From Atopobiaceae bacterium (lineage in GTDB: Bacteria; Actinomycetota; Coriobacteriia; Coriobacteriales; Atopobiaceae), in the NCBI GenBank assembly GCA_017533825.1, contig JAFWIE010000008.1:124001-188000 (forward strand): a stretch of DNA of 64,000 nt. The letters run 5' to 3'. Position numbers and translations under genes: made by a program. Shown piece by piece: positions 48,701-54,762 of the stretch (within the stretch, counting starts at the first letter, position 1; each line of letters opens with the position of its first letter). Below the pieces are notes generated by a model. The model was not told the DNA's origin. It saw nothing but the letters and a program-made list of their open reading frames with translations, and ran no database searches.

Positions 48701-51700
48701 CGACACCTCAGGCTTCACGGCGAAGTTCCGAATTTATCGCGCCCGCAAGGCAACGAACAATGACGGTGCCTATGAAGTGGGGAACATCGATGGTGTGAGG
48801 TTCCCGGTGAAGGCTGCATCCAACAACGGTTCTCTCATCAATTATGAGCAGTTCCGCGAGGACAAGACGTATCCCGATGATGTGCCCAACGGAAGCACGA
48901 CAGTCTATTGGGACAACCTGCCGCTCTACGAGGTCGACCCAGTCACGGGTAAGACCTTCGAGTACGAGTACTTCGTCCGCGAGATCGAGACGAAGTCGGG
49001 TAACCACAAGACTAAGGCAACGTATTCAGATGAGTTCTACAACACTGGTAATGACAGTGCTTACCAGGGACTGAAGAAGGTATCCGTTACTAATACCAGA
49101 ACTGAGCAGAAGAGCATCTCGGTGGAGAAGCACTGGACGGGCGGCAACACCGGCCACCAGGGCGTGGACGTAAAGCTGCAGCAATCTACCGATGGGACCA
49201 ACTGGAACGATGTTCCGGGCAAGTTTGTCACCTTGGAAGATGCCAACGACTGGAAGCATGTGTGGGACGGGCTGCGCGCGAAGCCTGATGGCAGCAATGA
49301 TTACTATCACTATCGTGTTGTTGAGGCTCATGATGGGCGTACAGACTTCGAGTACACTAGGATTGACGACGGCACCGAAGCGGAAAACGAGGGAAAGTAC
49401 CCCAGGATTGAAGTTTCCAAGCAGGACTGGCAAGACAACATCGAGCATCCCACCTACTACTTCTCCATTACGAACAAGCCGCTGTACTACGGCAAGCTCA
49501 AGCTGAGCAAAAACTTCTCGCTGGAGAAGAATCGTGACACCACCGCGAGCGACGAGGCTGAGTTCAACGACAAGGTCAAGAACGATCTCCAGTTCGAGAT
49601 CACGACGGTGGACACCGAGCTGAGGAACATAACCCGTGAGTACCAGGATGACCAGAATGATTGGCATACTAAGACCGAGCAGGAGCTCGTACGCGCTACG
49701 TGGTATCTCGTGCATCCGGAAGCTAATCACGACGATCTCGTCTGGGTACAGAAGCCCGTCCAGAACTACAACTACGTCGCGACCGGTCCCGACACAAGAA
49801 TGGAGGAACCCGGTTCTTCTGGGGAGACAATCGCCAAGGACGAGACGGACGCCGACTACAAGCAGCGTTTGACGAATTGGCAGACCAACTTCGACGCGAA
49901 CTACACTTACGTTACCTACGCAGACCTTCTCAGTAACGGTGGCGAGTTCCAGATTCTTGACTCGACGACCCACCTCGGCAAGAAGAGTGAGAACACACTC
50001 TCCGACCACCTCCACGCCGACAGGACCTACAACGTGCGCGAGATCAATCCCGATGGTATCGACGCACTCGAGCAGGAGTACACACTTGTCGCTGATGCGA
50101 GCGTCACGTCGGGCAGTGAGGCGCCGCCCTATGGCACCTCGGGTCTTAAGTCTGAGGTCGGCGAGACCACCATCACCCTCTCGAACACGTATCGAAAGGT
50201 TACGGGTTCCATCACCGTCACGAAGGATGTCACCGTTAACGGTGGCGACAAGTACGATGACGTGGCTGCAGGCAAGACGTTCAAGATCGGGCTGGAGAAG
50301 TGGGACGAGAGCCAGCATATGTGGATACCTCTCTACCGTGAAGTGTCCACTACCACCGAGTACCGTCTGCCCAACGGAGATGTTACGGAAGTGACGACAA
50401 CCACAGAGCAGGCAGTCCTGCAGGAGGTAACTATTGGCAAGGGTTCCACGGCATCGGTAACGTTCGATGGGCTTGATTTGGGTCGGTACCGCGCCTTCGA
50501 GGTTGCTGACAACGGCATGACGCCGATTCACAAGCAGGACGAAGCTGGGACAGCTGATGGCGTGGGTCTGCCGATCAACGGCTATCAGTGGGAGGTTTCT
50601 GAGACTGGCACGTACTACACATACGAGGACTACAACGGCAATTACGAACTGCGGAAGGTCGATGGAACAGGCACTTATCACAAGGTGAATGGCGACTGGG
50701 TAAAGGTCGATGGTGAGGCGGGCGAGAAGGCGGTGACTATCACCGACGACATGATTGACGGTACTGAGGGCGTGGAGCTCGCGGCCGGGTCCGAGAAAGA
50801 GAAGGCCCCGCGCAACGCCGAGCTTGTCATTACCAACAACAAGACCGAGACCGGATCCATCACGGTGGATAAGTCCCAGTTCTATAACAATGCTCCCGAT
50901 ACGCACAAGAAAGGGCAAACGGTACGGTTCGGGCTGTATTCGGATGCCACTGCGAGGATTGCCGTGGATGATCCGAACAGGGAGGGGGAACAGCCCTACA
51001 TCGTGGAAGCCACCTTGAACGCTGAAGGGAAGGGCGAGGCGACCTTCTCGGGCTTGGCATACGATACGATGGACGACAGCACGACGCCTCCAACACGCAC
51101 ACCCAACAAGTATTACGTCTTTGAGCTGGACAAAGATGGCAATCCGATACAGGGTGGTTCGGGCGCTGTCTTCGATGACGGCAAGACCTACACCGTTGTC
51201 GGAGGAGGCAAGGCTCTGACGCTCGATCACGACAACCGCGAACGGACGTCCTCGTTCGTCAACTCCCTCAAGGAACTGGGCAGCATCAAGGTGACCAAGA
51301 AGGCGTACCAGACAGATGGCACGACGCTCGATGCGGATGCGGCTGGCAAGACGTTCAAGATAGGGCTGTTCACGAAGGACGGGAGCAACTACGCGTTGGT
51401 CAAGAACCGCATCCTCACGGTTACCATTGGCAAGGCGAGCGACGGCAGCGCCCTCGCGGCTAGCGGCACTGGTGAAGCAACGTTTGCGAACCTCGACTTC
51501 GATAGCAATCCTACCTACTACGTATTCGAGCTCGACGAGAAGAACAATCCGATAATCCCGACCGATACCGAGGGCAGCGACAAGCTTGGAGACGACTACG
51601 AGGTGTCTTACCCGCATGCCGGTGCAAGCGCTGCGTTCACGCTCACGGCTGAACAGCATGACTTTACAGCCGAGTATTCTGAGCAGGGCACTGCCGCGAA

Positions 51701-52313
51701 TGCTGGTGCAGTTGTTCAGAACACAGCTCTCGTTACCAGTGCAGACTTCACCATCAAGAAAGTCGACAAGCGTACATACGCGGCGGCCAATCCTGAGAGC
51801 GCTACGCCGTTGCAAGGTGCGGAGTTCACCTTGACACAGATCGATGAGAAGGTAGCGCTCTCGTCGGGCGGAGAGGTTTCCATCAAGACGGGTGGAGAAA
51901 CCAGAACTGTTGCTTCCGACGAGCAGGGCATCGTCTCGTTCAAGGGCATACCTGGTGGTTGGTACGAGGTCAAGGAGACCAAGACGCCGACTGGTTATGT
52001 CATCGTTGGCAACAGTACCTTCTACGTGAAGATTGCTAACAGGAAGGCGGTCATGCTCGAAAAGGGTACCGGTGCACCTGAGACGTGGAGTGACATTTCG
52101 ACACCGGCCGCAATGGGCGACAGCAACATCTTGCAGTACGAACCTGCTACGACTGGCCAGAATGCAGCGCCAGCCACCGTCACCGTTGGCAACAATGCCG
52201 GTGCGGAGCTTCCGTCAACCGGTGGCCCTGGCACCGTCGGCCTCACCGCGCTCGGCCTGTTCTTGCTTGCCTCTTCGCTCGCTCTTCTGCGCCGCCGCCA
52301 TCAAGCTCGCTAA
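33753..52313 (+). CDS. Giant Cna-B-repeat cell-wall adhesin (about 6,186 residues)
   Basis: A secreted surface protein with an N-terminal hydrophobic export segment, then His/Cys pairs (AHTHNADCY, YHVHGSDCY, EHVHGPDCF; about 60-120) of a kind seen in giant Coriobacteriia and Firmicutes adhesins. About residues 700-2,000 are isopeptide/DUF11-like domains (repeated LTKTS, VTDTA, ITYTITV patterns). From about 2,010 to 6,100 come roughly two dozen Cna-B/SpaA domains: 17 begin with a VxxKKxW/F-type strand (ITATKRW, VTFRKQW, ISVEKRW), five lack the Trp (LKISKN, ITVTKD), two are SpaA-like. Each tends to show Lys, Glu (YYVEE) and Asn (ITN) for internal isopeptide bonds. LPSTG is at 6153-6157, then a helix and RRRHQAR. 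A GTG at 33753 follows TTGGGGGGACCACGAAA; an ATG nine bases later is possible. The sortase genes lie directly upstream. Confidence 0.9.
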   Translation: MASMQDNVKRLMASARRRRRGIVLFVCMAILVSFGVERLLRQQGITLTGAQQVLDCQETRVVAHTHNADCYDQDGNLVCPLPERPYHVHGSDCYANDGSSLVCGLEETVGEHVHGPDCFRRVTLDGGDEPEPDAQGSNAVEPNRSSSIDASSVNVASVYESDAVEPVDSDADDKLDAVELRNDAIVEEPAGNELAVESVDDDAARPAQTFHHDFEDADGYVELTVDVDAPEGALPAESTMRANWIEKSEVDDDLVQNAIDKLPNGVAGKVLDLQAVDITFEGPDGNEVEPGRAVTVRFASRLIENSGDRPNIVHVEDIEEARERAEAQGKNPKKAKVQGEVVKTLSAQELAMRDEGLEADQVAFKASQFSTYVLALTSQQRTLTTSDDVTLDVTINASAAAGIPAEAMLEVKEIEQGTRKFEKYQKKALDAMGSDDVVALARFFDIRIVDADGEAIQPAEDVNVKISLADAPAADLGAEASVVHFGDEPEVVASREEDGTAQFEASSFSVYGVLYTVDFVYEDHEYTLPGGGTMLLSELFKALHIEADLADVESVEFSNPDVLSVERADVPTTVERLTKVAYGMEGGDNSDDHESTDPAGELVAEPLAEGEDFEEPPALTETIDVAEGDWIFASKASFETPETLKVLTKDTLYEIAVTDPPNPWGPGFGFFGGTATWDLKDLKPSRGSLDINLQNANANDEYDVGEKLAFDITYLIKKAEWSNPPQNYNPWLGYPTFTYDFGEALKNGKFITSIKPHKSYLYFGGKKRGTLEVTADGKITIQVTDMNWFNSRDEIGGSFNVEVELTATKDNNEGNEDIDFPGPPGTVTIKKKKHVEAVAKTIDEAHVTRNDSTGEYTIPYTASFKVDDDLTSLKFVDTFGGQQTLDGTVTVKKDGSDYANVTTAPTANGFETTFNGAIANGTYTVAYQTKVSGDVYTSLQNGGSDWSTKNTCEWVYDGDKRLSGGDTTYEIKRPAPNPPTLTKTSNMDGKSVDQNGTIDYILTITGSQLAGMNLVDNMTDLQVIQDEPAFSVKVNGVEDAGAAEALKSAVYKYNDDGNYNEYTTPVLNGSIPESDPFNNAGKNVEITITYATKVIDQETASAASVYGQKSISNTLSENWTWQNKTTTSTVTYKSETVTKVSKSDSHTMTDHGTYEGATLDKSKTNEIPDGVGIITYTITVGDGTTLLDGVRVTDTASGDQQIIKGSYRVTGSDVSVNAEPAYLSESPLTYNQTAFDFTFPAGTGTGPVTIEYQAKPYDGNAANEAGIYGKRTFTNAVKTSTDEDAVAIDYEYPDKTPFNVVKKATENKTENPNEGDSDGTLDPGETVDYEIIFGSNDTTVDGLSIMDEMTALQKLTGDVKVEIGTYNGTTFTAKNDLNGYVGTIFGIDAPLTIGSDGSFTMPKASNGWADNGVTWEYFSNDINENMVRVFNFKFPDFKNGDSDVEVKGAVRVTYTTQIISRDEAASVGITGSKTAKNAATSNEVRKEVEVHPEFPKNLNHNADVSKSFSGWDDDGYTTWWDIDVFADEESTYPLEDLILTEDWASGSVYYSTDWPVQNYAKNSLADFDLLGATVTTSSGTVLQPGRDYTIDKEAGSFKFKKLSEGVTIHLGIRNPDATINTFYQHNQVKLRWKKDAFNTGEETTDATARRVKQEVDLTKTGSYDEETGIITWKVIFNPYSKPVVPEWNKIEFVDTLAKGLELTDKVKVEISGAWVNYEIDSSDTSRITTTPNADGTTTIKIGDLDPHERWGSTISDTKYYKKTGDDWTEIQSGDYHEGDGYKKVENIGLGLSGNNYNITYKTKVTDEQWKKITSSLTGRETFQNDIELGNGDGKKFTASNKVTVEADDYLIKRDVTKEDADGYVIDDEEMHDNVISYEVEVNPHKLTLYGGDKTLTLTDRIDTLMELDTDSVKICAYEGTGENEVATELSHVQLANMGISISYNDDTRQLAIAGIPDERHFKVAYSAVSRAYGFSTFNNTATLVGGGSHSDKVSDQHGVTNDGDSFWGNRHPKVDLKKIDENDITNKLNGAKFELYKVNLKNSDETKKWTCADWMDLLAKIESKDEAVLAQIKKDFVQVGEPVKIGETYTSGTNPVDGLPNDSGMLQLEYEVFPNPTIEDDTGTYLQEHTVYFWRETEAPDGYKITNAGNHYFTLYLDGELDDDYTQEDQRKKAAWALDDAVSIANDWTVASMASDTEWKVNNTRKGLTSITATKRWEGDYDNTYETRPENGILFDLYRVDKSSGKQTKIDELSNVPINVDEDGYWPTFTWYNLDDAYDYTVKEHPVSGYITSYSDKGEGQEGGTITVTNTFVPKSTDIYVEKRWDPADKPKPTEVKVTLYRIAYETGTDGVARPGKPESMGDDFTTMLTASNNWKYVWKGLDTKDPDGNMIAYTVVEDLKAVNDATGLKYGAIYSDGSEGVVTTDEDDPLIITNQENAPGSLKISKNVTVNGESVSDTAADGVYTFRLMRVNDDGTEEPAYHVHDHSANCRGAAHEQYLVKQDELRVEIKNGKAASVMVDNLDEGTYYVQESTPGNGAKVSDPANNKVELKVVAGVTSEEIAPEAMFTNNMDRNRVEVTKKWAGSEGGATAWPAGMEVQVTLMVKEGDTLTPATVSSGDNSVWLTASKVTDDGGHITSNGPTYLWDNLPDLDDSNKSYVVVETGIRNGETSGHVADDHESSDITVDNTRRDYKISSTSEMTENGKGIEYTLTNKQVTSVTFRKQWGIDGADSWPSNVNSITVQLYKDGDSDGQPVELTAENVMRQLNGLDTTGYLYTFTGLESGHTYTVKETSVKVNDTDYIIGASNNPYLSQQIDGTTIRNVPVKTNVNIKKVWKDAAGETVENWPKSGSENLVITGALTRERRPYGSTSALEWAPDDAYNASNDSSRTFTISSAGGASPEVDKYGYVENALYEYRYTATEDGVTAGNDTLTSSFEPAFSRKDDVLTITNTPTPTSICLQKKWVEANGTTPAAWPQEGGAPVSVEFKIEQRVGNDGSWTVYKKQTVSNGGVITVYDLPKYGFDSNGKLAEYQYQVEETVPAGYEQSGDVTGDGSSTNNPFVITNKPEVTSVAVTKAWQGIDGNSAVWPDGITQVTGHVKRERRTYGSNDDWAADPWAGEQFTIAKPSGSDPATTTVSDLPTNGYDGGVHYEYRYSTAVEDPVRGYESRLETTNAGTEQAPSYSHAFTNKKTDTDIDVTVQKKWLDADGEPITGTEEAGLNSTVNPQFQLHRLRYANIIVNVTGKDGNDPGSVMVNITDESGNVVGTKELTGADYNPTAGAWQYIYSPLDTSKTYSVTATGDGTVIGTLSTSNENANLSGDTTSDYTINYTAESQPRTITVSANPGTSNGWISVNLFDDSWKYLSTVTLNSGNDWTQSFTGLDNNVQYKLQTGRIDRTVFDDAVAQETPTYSGNNGTATVTTTLAQDPRLTITEPNLVDWTNGDAGWIDIDVYQNGNTIAGSPFRIDKDTAWDFYKNLDGFSTYEVKINDFNRNVFSNVIIANGSGTFTGVVNKEVTLQATKVASSDSIAVTVNWPENSFDWAYLQWQNFNPANQNGDNSFSQSWNGSFGGSVTKTNSGTISKQQAADGGNYDYYMCYFDWNVMQSNPTKIRLTCNTTIFDPNGTEIDGSGITESQWVVFKGDISTLTIDFIDSSTNQVLSMIPFNLWLPCVAFAEEAGSVALVDETIEGNVPLSDMTTGTKTWTGLAKVDENNHPIKYYVVETSPTSGFTTTYDKGYDGEHYVYDTAMGQDSANRTITVTNQSTEASTTAKVKVRKIFKDSAGNTLTESDLPSDVNPTFTLKRLKIESATTTGIATVFVNPAQWHHAGSYSTADGSWNSGVQNRVGLGHEVSVAVTGVVVPRNSITIYLSAGASNDVETQLNQYTPFKDDLNYTIPLKNYSTSDGNTVFKFDFPASLPSGYDWATYSDGSGTKIYLAEIFINDICYNSITDVNTTISGESDGNVNSTTTIDRTFNEALNLSQLQFLNSGQYWESAFTASNYYPLSEGSARYVYYVEESDVPSYYEASYSVGGIDVTVPTDSSPNGTGWLTKSGTVTITNTDTRARIKVRKRFVDSVGNPLAPNDVTDTVTFNLKRYKARGSESAQPDVDFGGSGSNGVGESFSLTPSSFDQSSPGGWAYDADTGWFEKSFSPMALSEGDYTYTYYVEESGLSTDDYEVSYSVDGQSVNPSSPNNWLTSSGDVEITNRNYKKTSISVEKRWRNGNEDTSDAHKAEGHTATFTLYRKEIPKSASNSIAVTTDSESGLVLPQGIDKTADKVTDAVITNPIILTGDESEPWNYTWSNLPAEDANHNYKYFVEEETSTGTGTSPMYKYEFVDGETADDAPSGVVKAIVTNQETSVTVQKRWEDAVTGANTTASHAGDSVQVKLYYTTDPLLLIEDTATGSVLPTVKHAASSMENAEIHDTVTLDSSVTWTHTWTELPLRYNGHDVYYYVEEVMDEGDNPLASYAYTFNTVDDKKSGVQKAVITNKETNVAVTKDWMTPNAEGVEVNSNIPHRGQTVTLELWRALKEHGARTGNVGIAKDPITSLAFPADGNGAFASYERFDTQVVGFDMGGLNWNYRWTNLPLVVVRDDKVYDAVYFVREAANSEGAVCATYDTTYNNMSYTGGANPSANEAVWMSTGVRSVAITNHETSVSATKTWDTPQQNTAHQGATVTLDLWKAAKAPSGTTGEWSIVEDSASATDSQVGNAFPQNIGGGGGYVTAQRVDRKTVKYGTADGHANEWYAEWDHLPTHESFNGVTYELIYFVREAYTTENGTQYPASATYTPTYNTAGRKDSGVKSVAILNHDTSVTAQKVWQDQDGQDSDVKDYHKTHDDMITYELWKAHVHEGGNYGIGSVDTISYLQFPQPVSDPAAQGKYDEPALVDTQRVAHGADDAWQYEWTNLPVYEVVDGITYKNAYFVREKSVYTDGAEYSPSPTYGYGSLSGIETNGVNGGTVTVTNHETRIDVAKTWVGFDGIDTSGFTAKFRIYRARKATNNDGAYEVGNIDGVRFPVKAASNNGSLINYEQFREDKTYPDDVPNGSTTVYWDNLPLYEVDPVTGKTFEYEYFVREIETKSGNHKTKATYSDEFYNTGNDSAYQGLKKVSVTNTRTEQKSISVEKHWTGGNTGHQGVDVKLQQSTDGTNWNDVPGKFVTLEDANDWKHVWDGLRAKPDGSNDYYHYRVVEAHDGRTDFEYTRIDDGTEAENEGKYPRIEVSKQDWQDNIEHPTYYFSITNKPLYYGKLKLSKNFSLEKNRDTTASDEAEFNDKVKNDLQFEITTVDTELRNITREYQDDQNDWHTKTEQELVRATWYLVHPEANHDDLVWVQKPVQNYNYVATGPDTRMEEPGSSGETIAKDETDADYKQRLTNWQTNFDANYTYVTYADLLSNGGEFQILDSTTHLGKKSENTLSDHLHADRTYNVREINPDGIDALEQEYTLVADASVTSGSEAPPYGTSGLKSEVGETTITLSNTYRKVTGSITVTKDVTVNGGDKYDDVAAGKTFKIGLEKWDESQHMWIPLYREVSTTTEYRLPNGDVTEVTTTTEQAVLQEVTIGKGSTASVTFDGLDLGRYRAFEVADNGMTPIHKQDEAGTADGVGLPINGYQWEVSETGTYYTYEDYNGNYELRKVDGTGTYHKVNGDWVKVDGEAGEKAVTITDDMIDGTEGVELAAGSEKEKAPRNAELVITNNKTETGSITVDKSQFYNNAPDTHKKGQTVRFGLYSDATARIAVDDPNREGEQPYIVEATLNAEGKGEATFSGLAYDTMDDSTTPPTRTPNKYYVFELDKDGNPIQGGSGAVFDDGKTYTVVGGGKALTLDHDNRERTSSFVNSLKELGSIKVTKKAYQTDGTTLDADAAGKTFKIGLFTKDGSNYALVKNRILTVTIGKASDGSALAASGTGEATFANLDFDSNPTYYVFELDEKNNPIIPTDTEGSDKLGDDYEVSYPHAGASAAFTLTAEQHDFTAEYSEQGTAANAGAVVQNTALVTSADFTIKKVDKRTYAAANPESATPLQGAEFTLTQIDEKVALSSGGEVSIKTGGETRTVASDEQGIVSFKGIPGGWYEVKETKTPTGYVIVGNSTFYVKIANRKAVMLEKGTGAPETWSDISTPAAMGDSNILQYEPATTGQNAAPATVTVGNNAGAELPSTGGPGTVGLTALGLFLLASSLALLRRRHQAR
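45181..45780 (+). other. AT-rich insertion inside the adhesin gene
   Basis: Within the adhesin frame (about residues 3,810-4,010) base composition falls to about one third to two fifths GC by eye, against nearly three fifths around it. The segment interrupts a Cna-B domain that starts KVKVRKIFKDSAGNTL and resumes at ARYVYYVEE; the next domain (RIKVRKRF...) shows the uninterrupted form. A milder drop occurs at 44330-44780. This points to in-frame import of a domain. Confidence 0.6.
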
Positions 52314-52339
52314 GCAATCGTCTCTCGGCGTGACGTCAC

Positions 52340-52360
52340 GGCAGGGGAGCGTCCTCTGCC
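52340..52360 (+). terminator. Adhesin gene terminator candidate
   Basis: GGCAGGGGA pairs with TCCTCTGCC (9 bp including one G-T wobble, loop GCG) 27 bp past the adhesin stop. No T-run follows. Confidence 0.5.
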
Positions 52361-52396
52361 TCGTACAGTGCTGCATCAAAATCGAAAAACGAACAC

Positions 52397-52425
52397 TTGT
52401 ATTCGTACAAATGTGCTGCTATGAT
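52397..52425 (+). promoter_or_regulatory. Promoter of the Rpn-family nuclease gene
   Basis: TTGTAT (52397-52402), 17 bases, TATGAT (52420-52425), 35 bp before the start codon. Confidence 0.6.
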
Positions 52426-52460
52426 ATGTATAGCACAGATAGACGGATGGAGGTGATGCC

Positions 52461-53324
52461 ATGGGGCGCATGGCGGAAGAGGAGAGGACGAGGAAGGACC
52501 TAGAGCGGCTAGCACGGTTTAGGGTCTTGGACGACACGTTTATGCGGCAGGTCTTCAAGGATCAACGAGAGCTCACCCAACATGTGTTGCGCGTGCTTAC
52601 GAGTATTCGCGGTCTAGTGCTTGTGGATCACGAAACTCAGCGCGACCTCAAGAGGTTGGTGGGGTCAAAGTCGGTCGTACTCGACGTTTGGGGGACTGAC
52701 CCAAAGGGCACTCAGTACGACATGGAGGTGCAGAGTGGTTCGGATCTCGATCCGTTGAGGTTTCGTTACTATGGGTCTGCGATGGACGTGGAGGCGTTGC
52801 CCGCAGGCGCCGATTATGGTGACCTGCCTGAGCGCTGGCTCATTGTGGTGTTGGAATGCGATCCGGACGGGCCAGAGAGAAAGCTTCGTCACTATCGAAT
52901 GCGTGAGGAGGGAGATGGGACGTCTGCTGATGTGCCACTAGCTGATGGTGCCCACCTCATATATGTGAATGCCGCTTGGCGTGGTAACGACGAGATTGGC
53001 TCGCTCATGTCAGACTTCTGCCAGAGTGATCCAGCGCAGATACACGATGCGATGCTGCGCGAGAGAGTACAATACCTAAAGACCGACCCGGAAGGGGTGC
53101 GAGAGATGTGTAGGATTAGCGACGAGATTTACAACGAGGGCATCGAGCAGGGCATCGAGCAGGGCATCGCGCAGGGCGCGAGGGGCAACCTTCTTGCGAA
53201 TGTGCGCAGCCTGATGAGTAGTGTGGGGTGGACCGCACATGAGGCGCTCGACGCGCTGCAGGTGCCCGAGTCCGAGCGGAAGGACGTCCTCGCGGAGTTG
53301 CAGACGCCCGTCAGCGCCGACTGA
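52461..53324 (+). CDS. Rpn/PDDEXK-family nuclease (recombination-promoting, transposase-like)
   Basis: A 287-residue protein of the Rpn/PD-(D/E)XK 'transposase' family: FRVLDDTFMRQVFKD, then SVVLDVWGTDPKGTQYDMEVQ (catalytic Asp, Glu-x-Gln), RFRYYGSAMD and FIYV-like LIYVNAAWRG. The C-terminal part has the typical EGIEQG direct repeats (EGIEQGIEQGIAQGARG, 53137-53190) built from a tandem 12-bp unit, a site where slippage could change protein length. Related proteins show DNA endonuclease activity and promote RecA-independent recombination. The ATG follows GGAGGTGATGCC and a good promoter. It is a single gene, convergent with the DUF389 gene. Confidence 0.82.
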   Translation: MGRMAEEERTRKDLERLARFRVLDDTFMRQVFKDQRELTQHVLRVLTSIRGLVLVDHETQRDLKRLVGSKSVVLDVWGTDPKGTQYDMEVQSGSDLDPLRFRYYGSAMDVEALPAGADYGDLPERWLIVVLECDPDGPERKLRHYRMREEGDGTSADVPLADGAHLIYVNAAWRGNDEIGSLMSDFCQSDPAQIHDAMLRERVQYLKTDPEGVREMCRISDEIYNEGIEQGIEQGIAQGARGNLLANVRSLMSSVGWTAHEALDALQVPESERKDVLAELQTPVSAD

Positions 53325-53551
53325 GCGGCGTTCCATACTAGGGGACTTTCTTCTGGTGGAAGAATTCGTGTAACATCGACCCGCAATCGCGTGCTTCCCC
53401 ATAGGCTTTGAGGACGGGAGGCACCATGGTAAAGCTGGACGAGAGCCGGATGGTGAACGGGGACGGGACGTAGGACCGGCTGGGCATCGTACATCTGGTT
53501 TCTCGGCTGTAAAACACGCTAAAGCAGGCACCGCGCAGCAGGCCTGCGCGC

Positions 53552-54637
53552 CTACTTCTCCTTCTCAACCACCTGGAAGTTCACCTCATCGAGCTTCTCG
53601 ACGTGGAGGTCTATGAGGTCCTTGATATCCTCTTGCTGTGATGCGCTGAGTTCCTTGGATGACTGCACCGTTGCCACGACGCTGGTGTTGACCGTGTCGC
53701 TCTCGGCATCGTACGTGTCGACGGTACCGATGCTGTAGCCGGTGATCTTTGGGTACATGATTTGGAGCTCGTGCGTGATCATTTCGGTATCGTAAGTGTC
53801 GAAGCTCTCGAAGAGGGTCGAGTCGTCGGTCATGACGCGGTGGACCACTTGCGCAGAGAAGAACACACAGGGAATCGCAAGCAGAAGTGATCCTATCACC
53901 AGACTCCTGCGCATGGTGTGCGAGAGCGTCAACGCCTCCTCTTCCTCGTTGGGTGAGATAATGCCGTCCCCGTCGAGGTCCTTCTTAAGCGGCAAGTGCA
54001 TCAGCGTAAGTACGATATTGGCGCCGAAGGAGATGAACACCACGTTGATGAGGAACTCGTAGAAGCCTGACGCGCCGAGTACGAAGTTGCGGACGGCAAG
54101 GCCGTAGCCAGTGGCGCATAGCGGCGGCATGAGCGAGGTTGCCACTGCGACGCCGGCAAGCAGCGTGTAGGGCTCTTGTCTGCGGGAGCTTCCCAAAGCA
54201 CCGGCGAAGCCTCCGACGAAGGCGATGATCAAATCCCAGACCGTCGCGGTGGTGTTCGACATTACGGCCTCGGTCGTGCTGGAGAGTGGAGATATGAGGA
54301 AGTAGAGTGACGAGGTAGCGATGCATACGGCGACTTGCACCAGTAAGCCGATTGCCGACTCACGCAACAGCTTGAGGTCAACGACCGCCGCGGAGTAAGC
54401 GATGGCGAGGACCGACCCCATCAGCGGGCAGATGAGCATGGCGCCGATGACGGCCTCTGTCGAATCGACGTTCAGGCCGATGGAGGCGATGAGCATGGCG
54501 GCGATGAGCTGGCACACGTGAATGCCGTCGATCCTCGAGTCTTCTACCACGCGCTTGCGGATGGTCTTGTAACGCGCACGGCCTTCGTTCATGTTGAAGA
54601 AGCCGCGCACCATCTGGCCTAGATCAGTTGCCCTCAT
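53552..54637 (-). CDS. DUF389 family membrane protein
   Basis: A 361-residue integral membrane protein. Family marks are clear: IAAMLIASIGLNVDSTEAVIGAMLICPLMGSV (first helices), GGFAGALGSSRRQEPYTLLAGVAVATSLMPPLCATG, and INVVFISFGANIVL. An acidic EF-hand-like loop (KDLDGDGIISPNEEEE) follows the helices and could bind calcium; the C-terminal ~110 residues lie outside the membrane core. Function of the family is not established. The ATG at 54637 follows AAAGGAGGCGCC; the longer frame is unsupported. Confidence 0.85.
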   Translation of the reverse strand: MRATDLGQMVRGFFNMNEGRARYKTIRKRVVEDSRIDGIHVCQLIAAMLIASIGLNVDSTEAVIGAMLICPLMGSVLAIAYSAAVVDLKLLRESAIGLLVQVAVCIATSSLYFLISPLSSTTEAVMSNTTATVWDLIIAFVGGFAGALGSSRRQEPYTLLAGVAVATSLMPPLCATGYGLAVRNFVLGASGFYEFLINVVFISFGANIVLTLMHLPLKKDLDGDGIISPNEEEEALTLSHTMRRSLVIGSLLLAIPCVFFSAQVVHRVMTDDSTLFESFDTYDTEMITHELQIMYPKITGYSIGTVDTYDAESDTVNTSVVATVQSSKELSASQQEDIKDLIDLHVEKLDEVNFQVVEKEK

Positions 54638-54762
54638 GGCGCCTCCTTTGTTGCCGCGCACGATTGTAACAACGTTTTGGCAAAGGAGCCGTCGCACTGG
54701 TGCAATATATTAGTATGTGATAAATGTGTGCCTCGAAGCCATCACATGGGGGTGATGCCGTC

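Noticed and set aside
49026..51815. A 929-codon open frame antisense to the adhesin
   Set aside because: It arises from biased third positions in the repeat-rich adhesin; the sense frame has Cna-B motifs throughout.
53426..53473. A 15-codon frame with GACGGGAGGCACC before its ATG
   Set aside because: Too short, no similarity and followed by stops; it may be a chance site or a remnant in the 227-bp gap between the Rpn and DUF389 genes.
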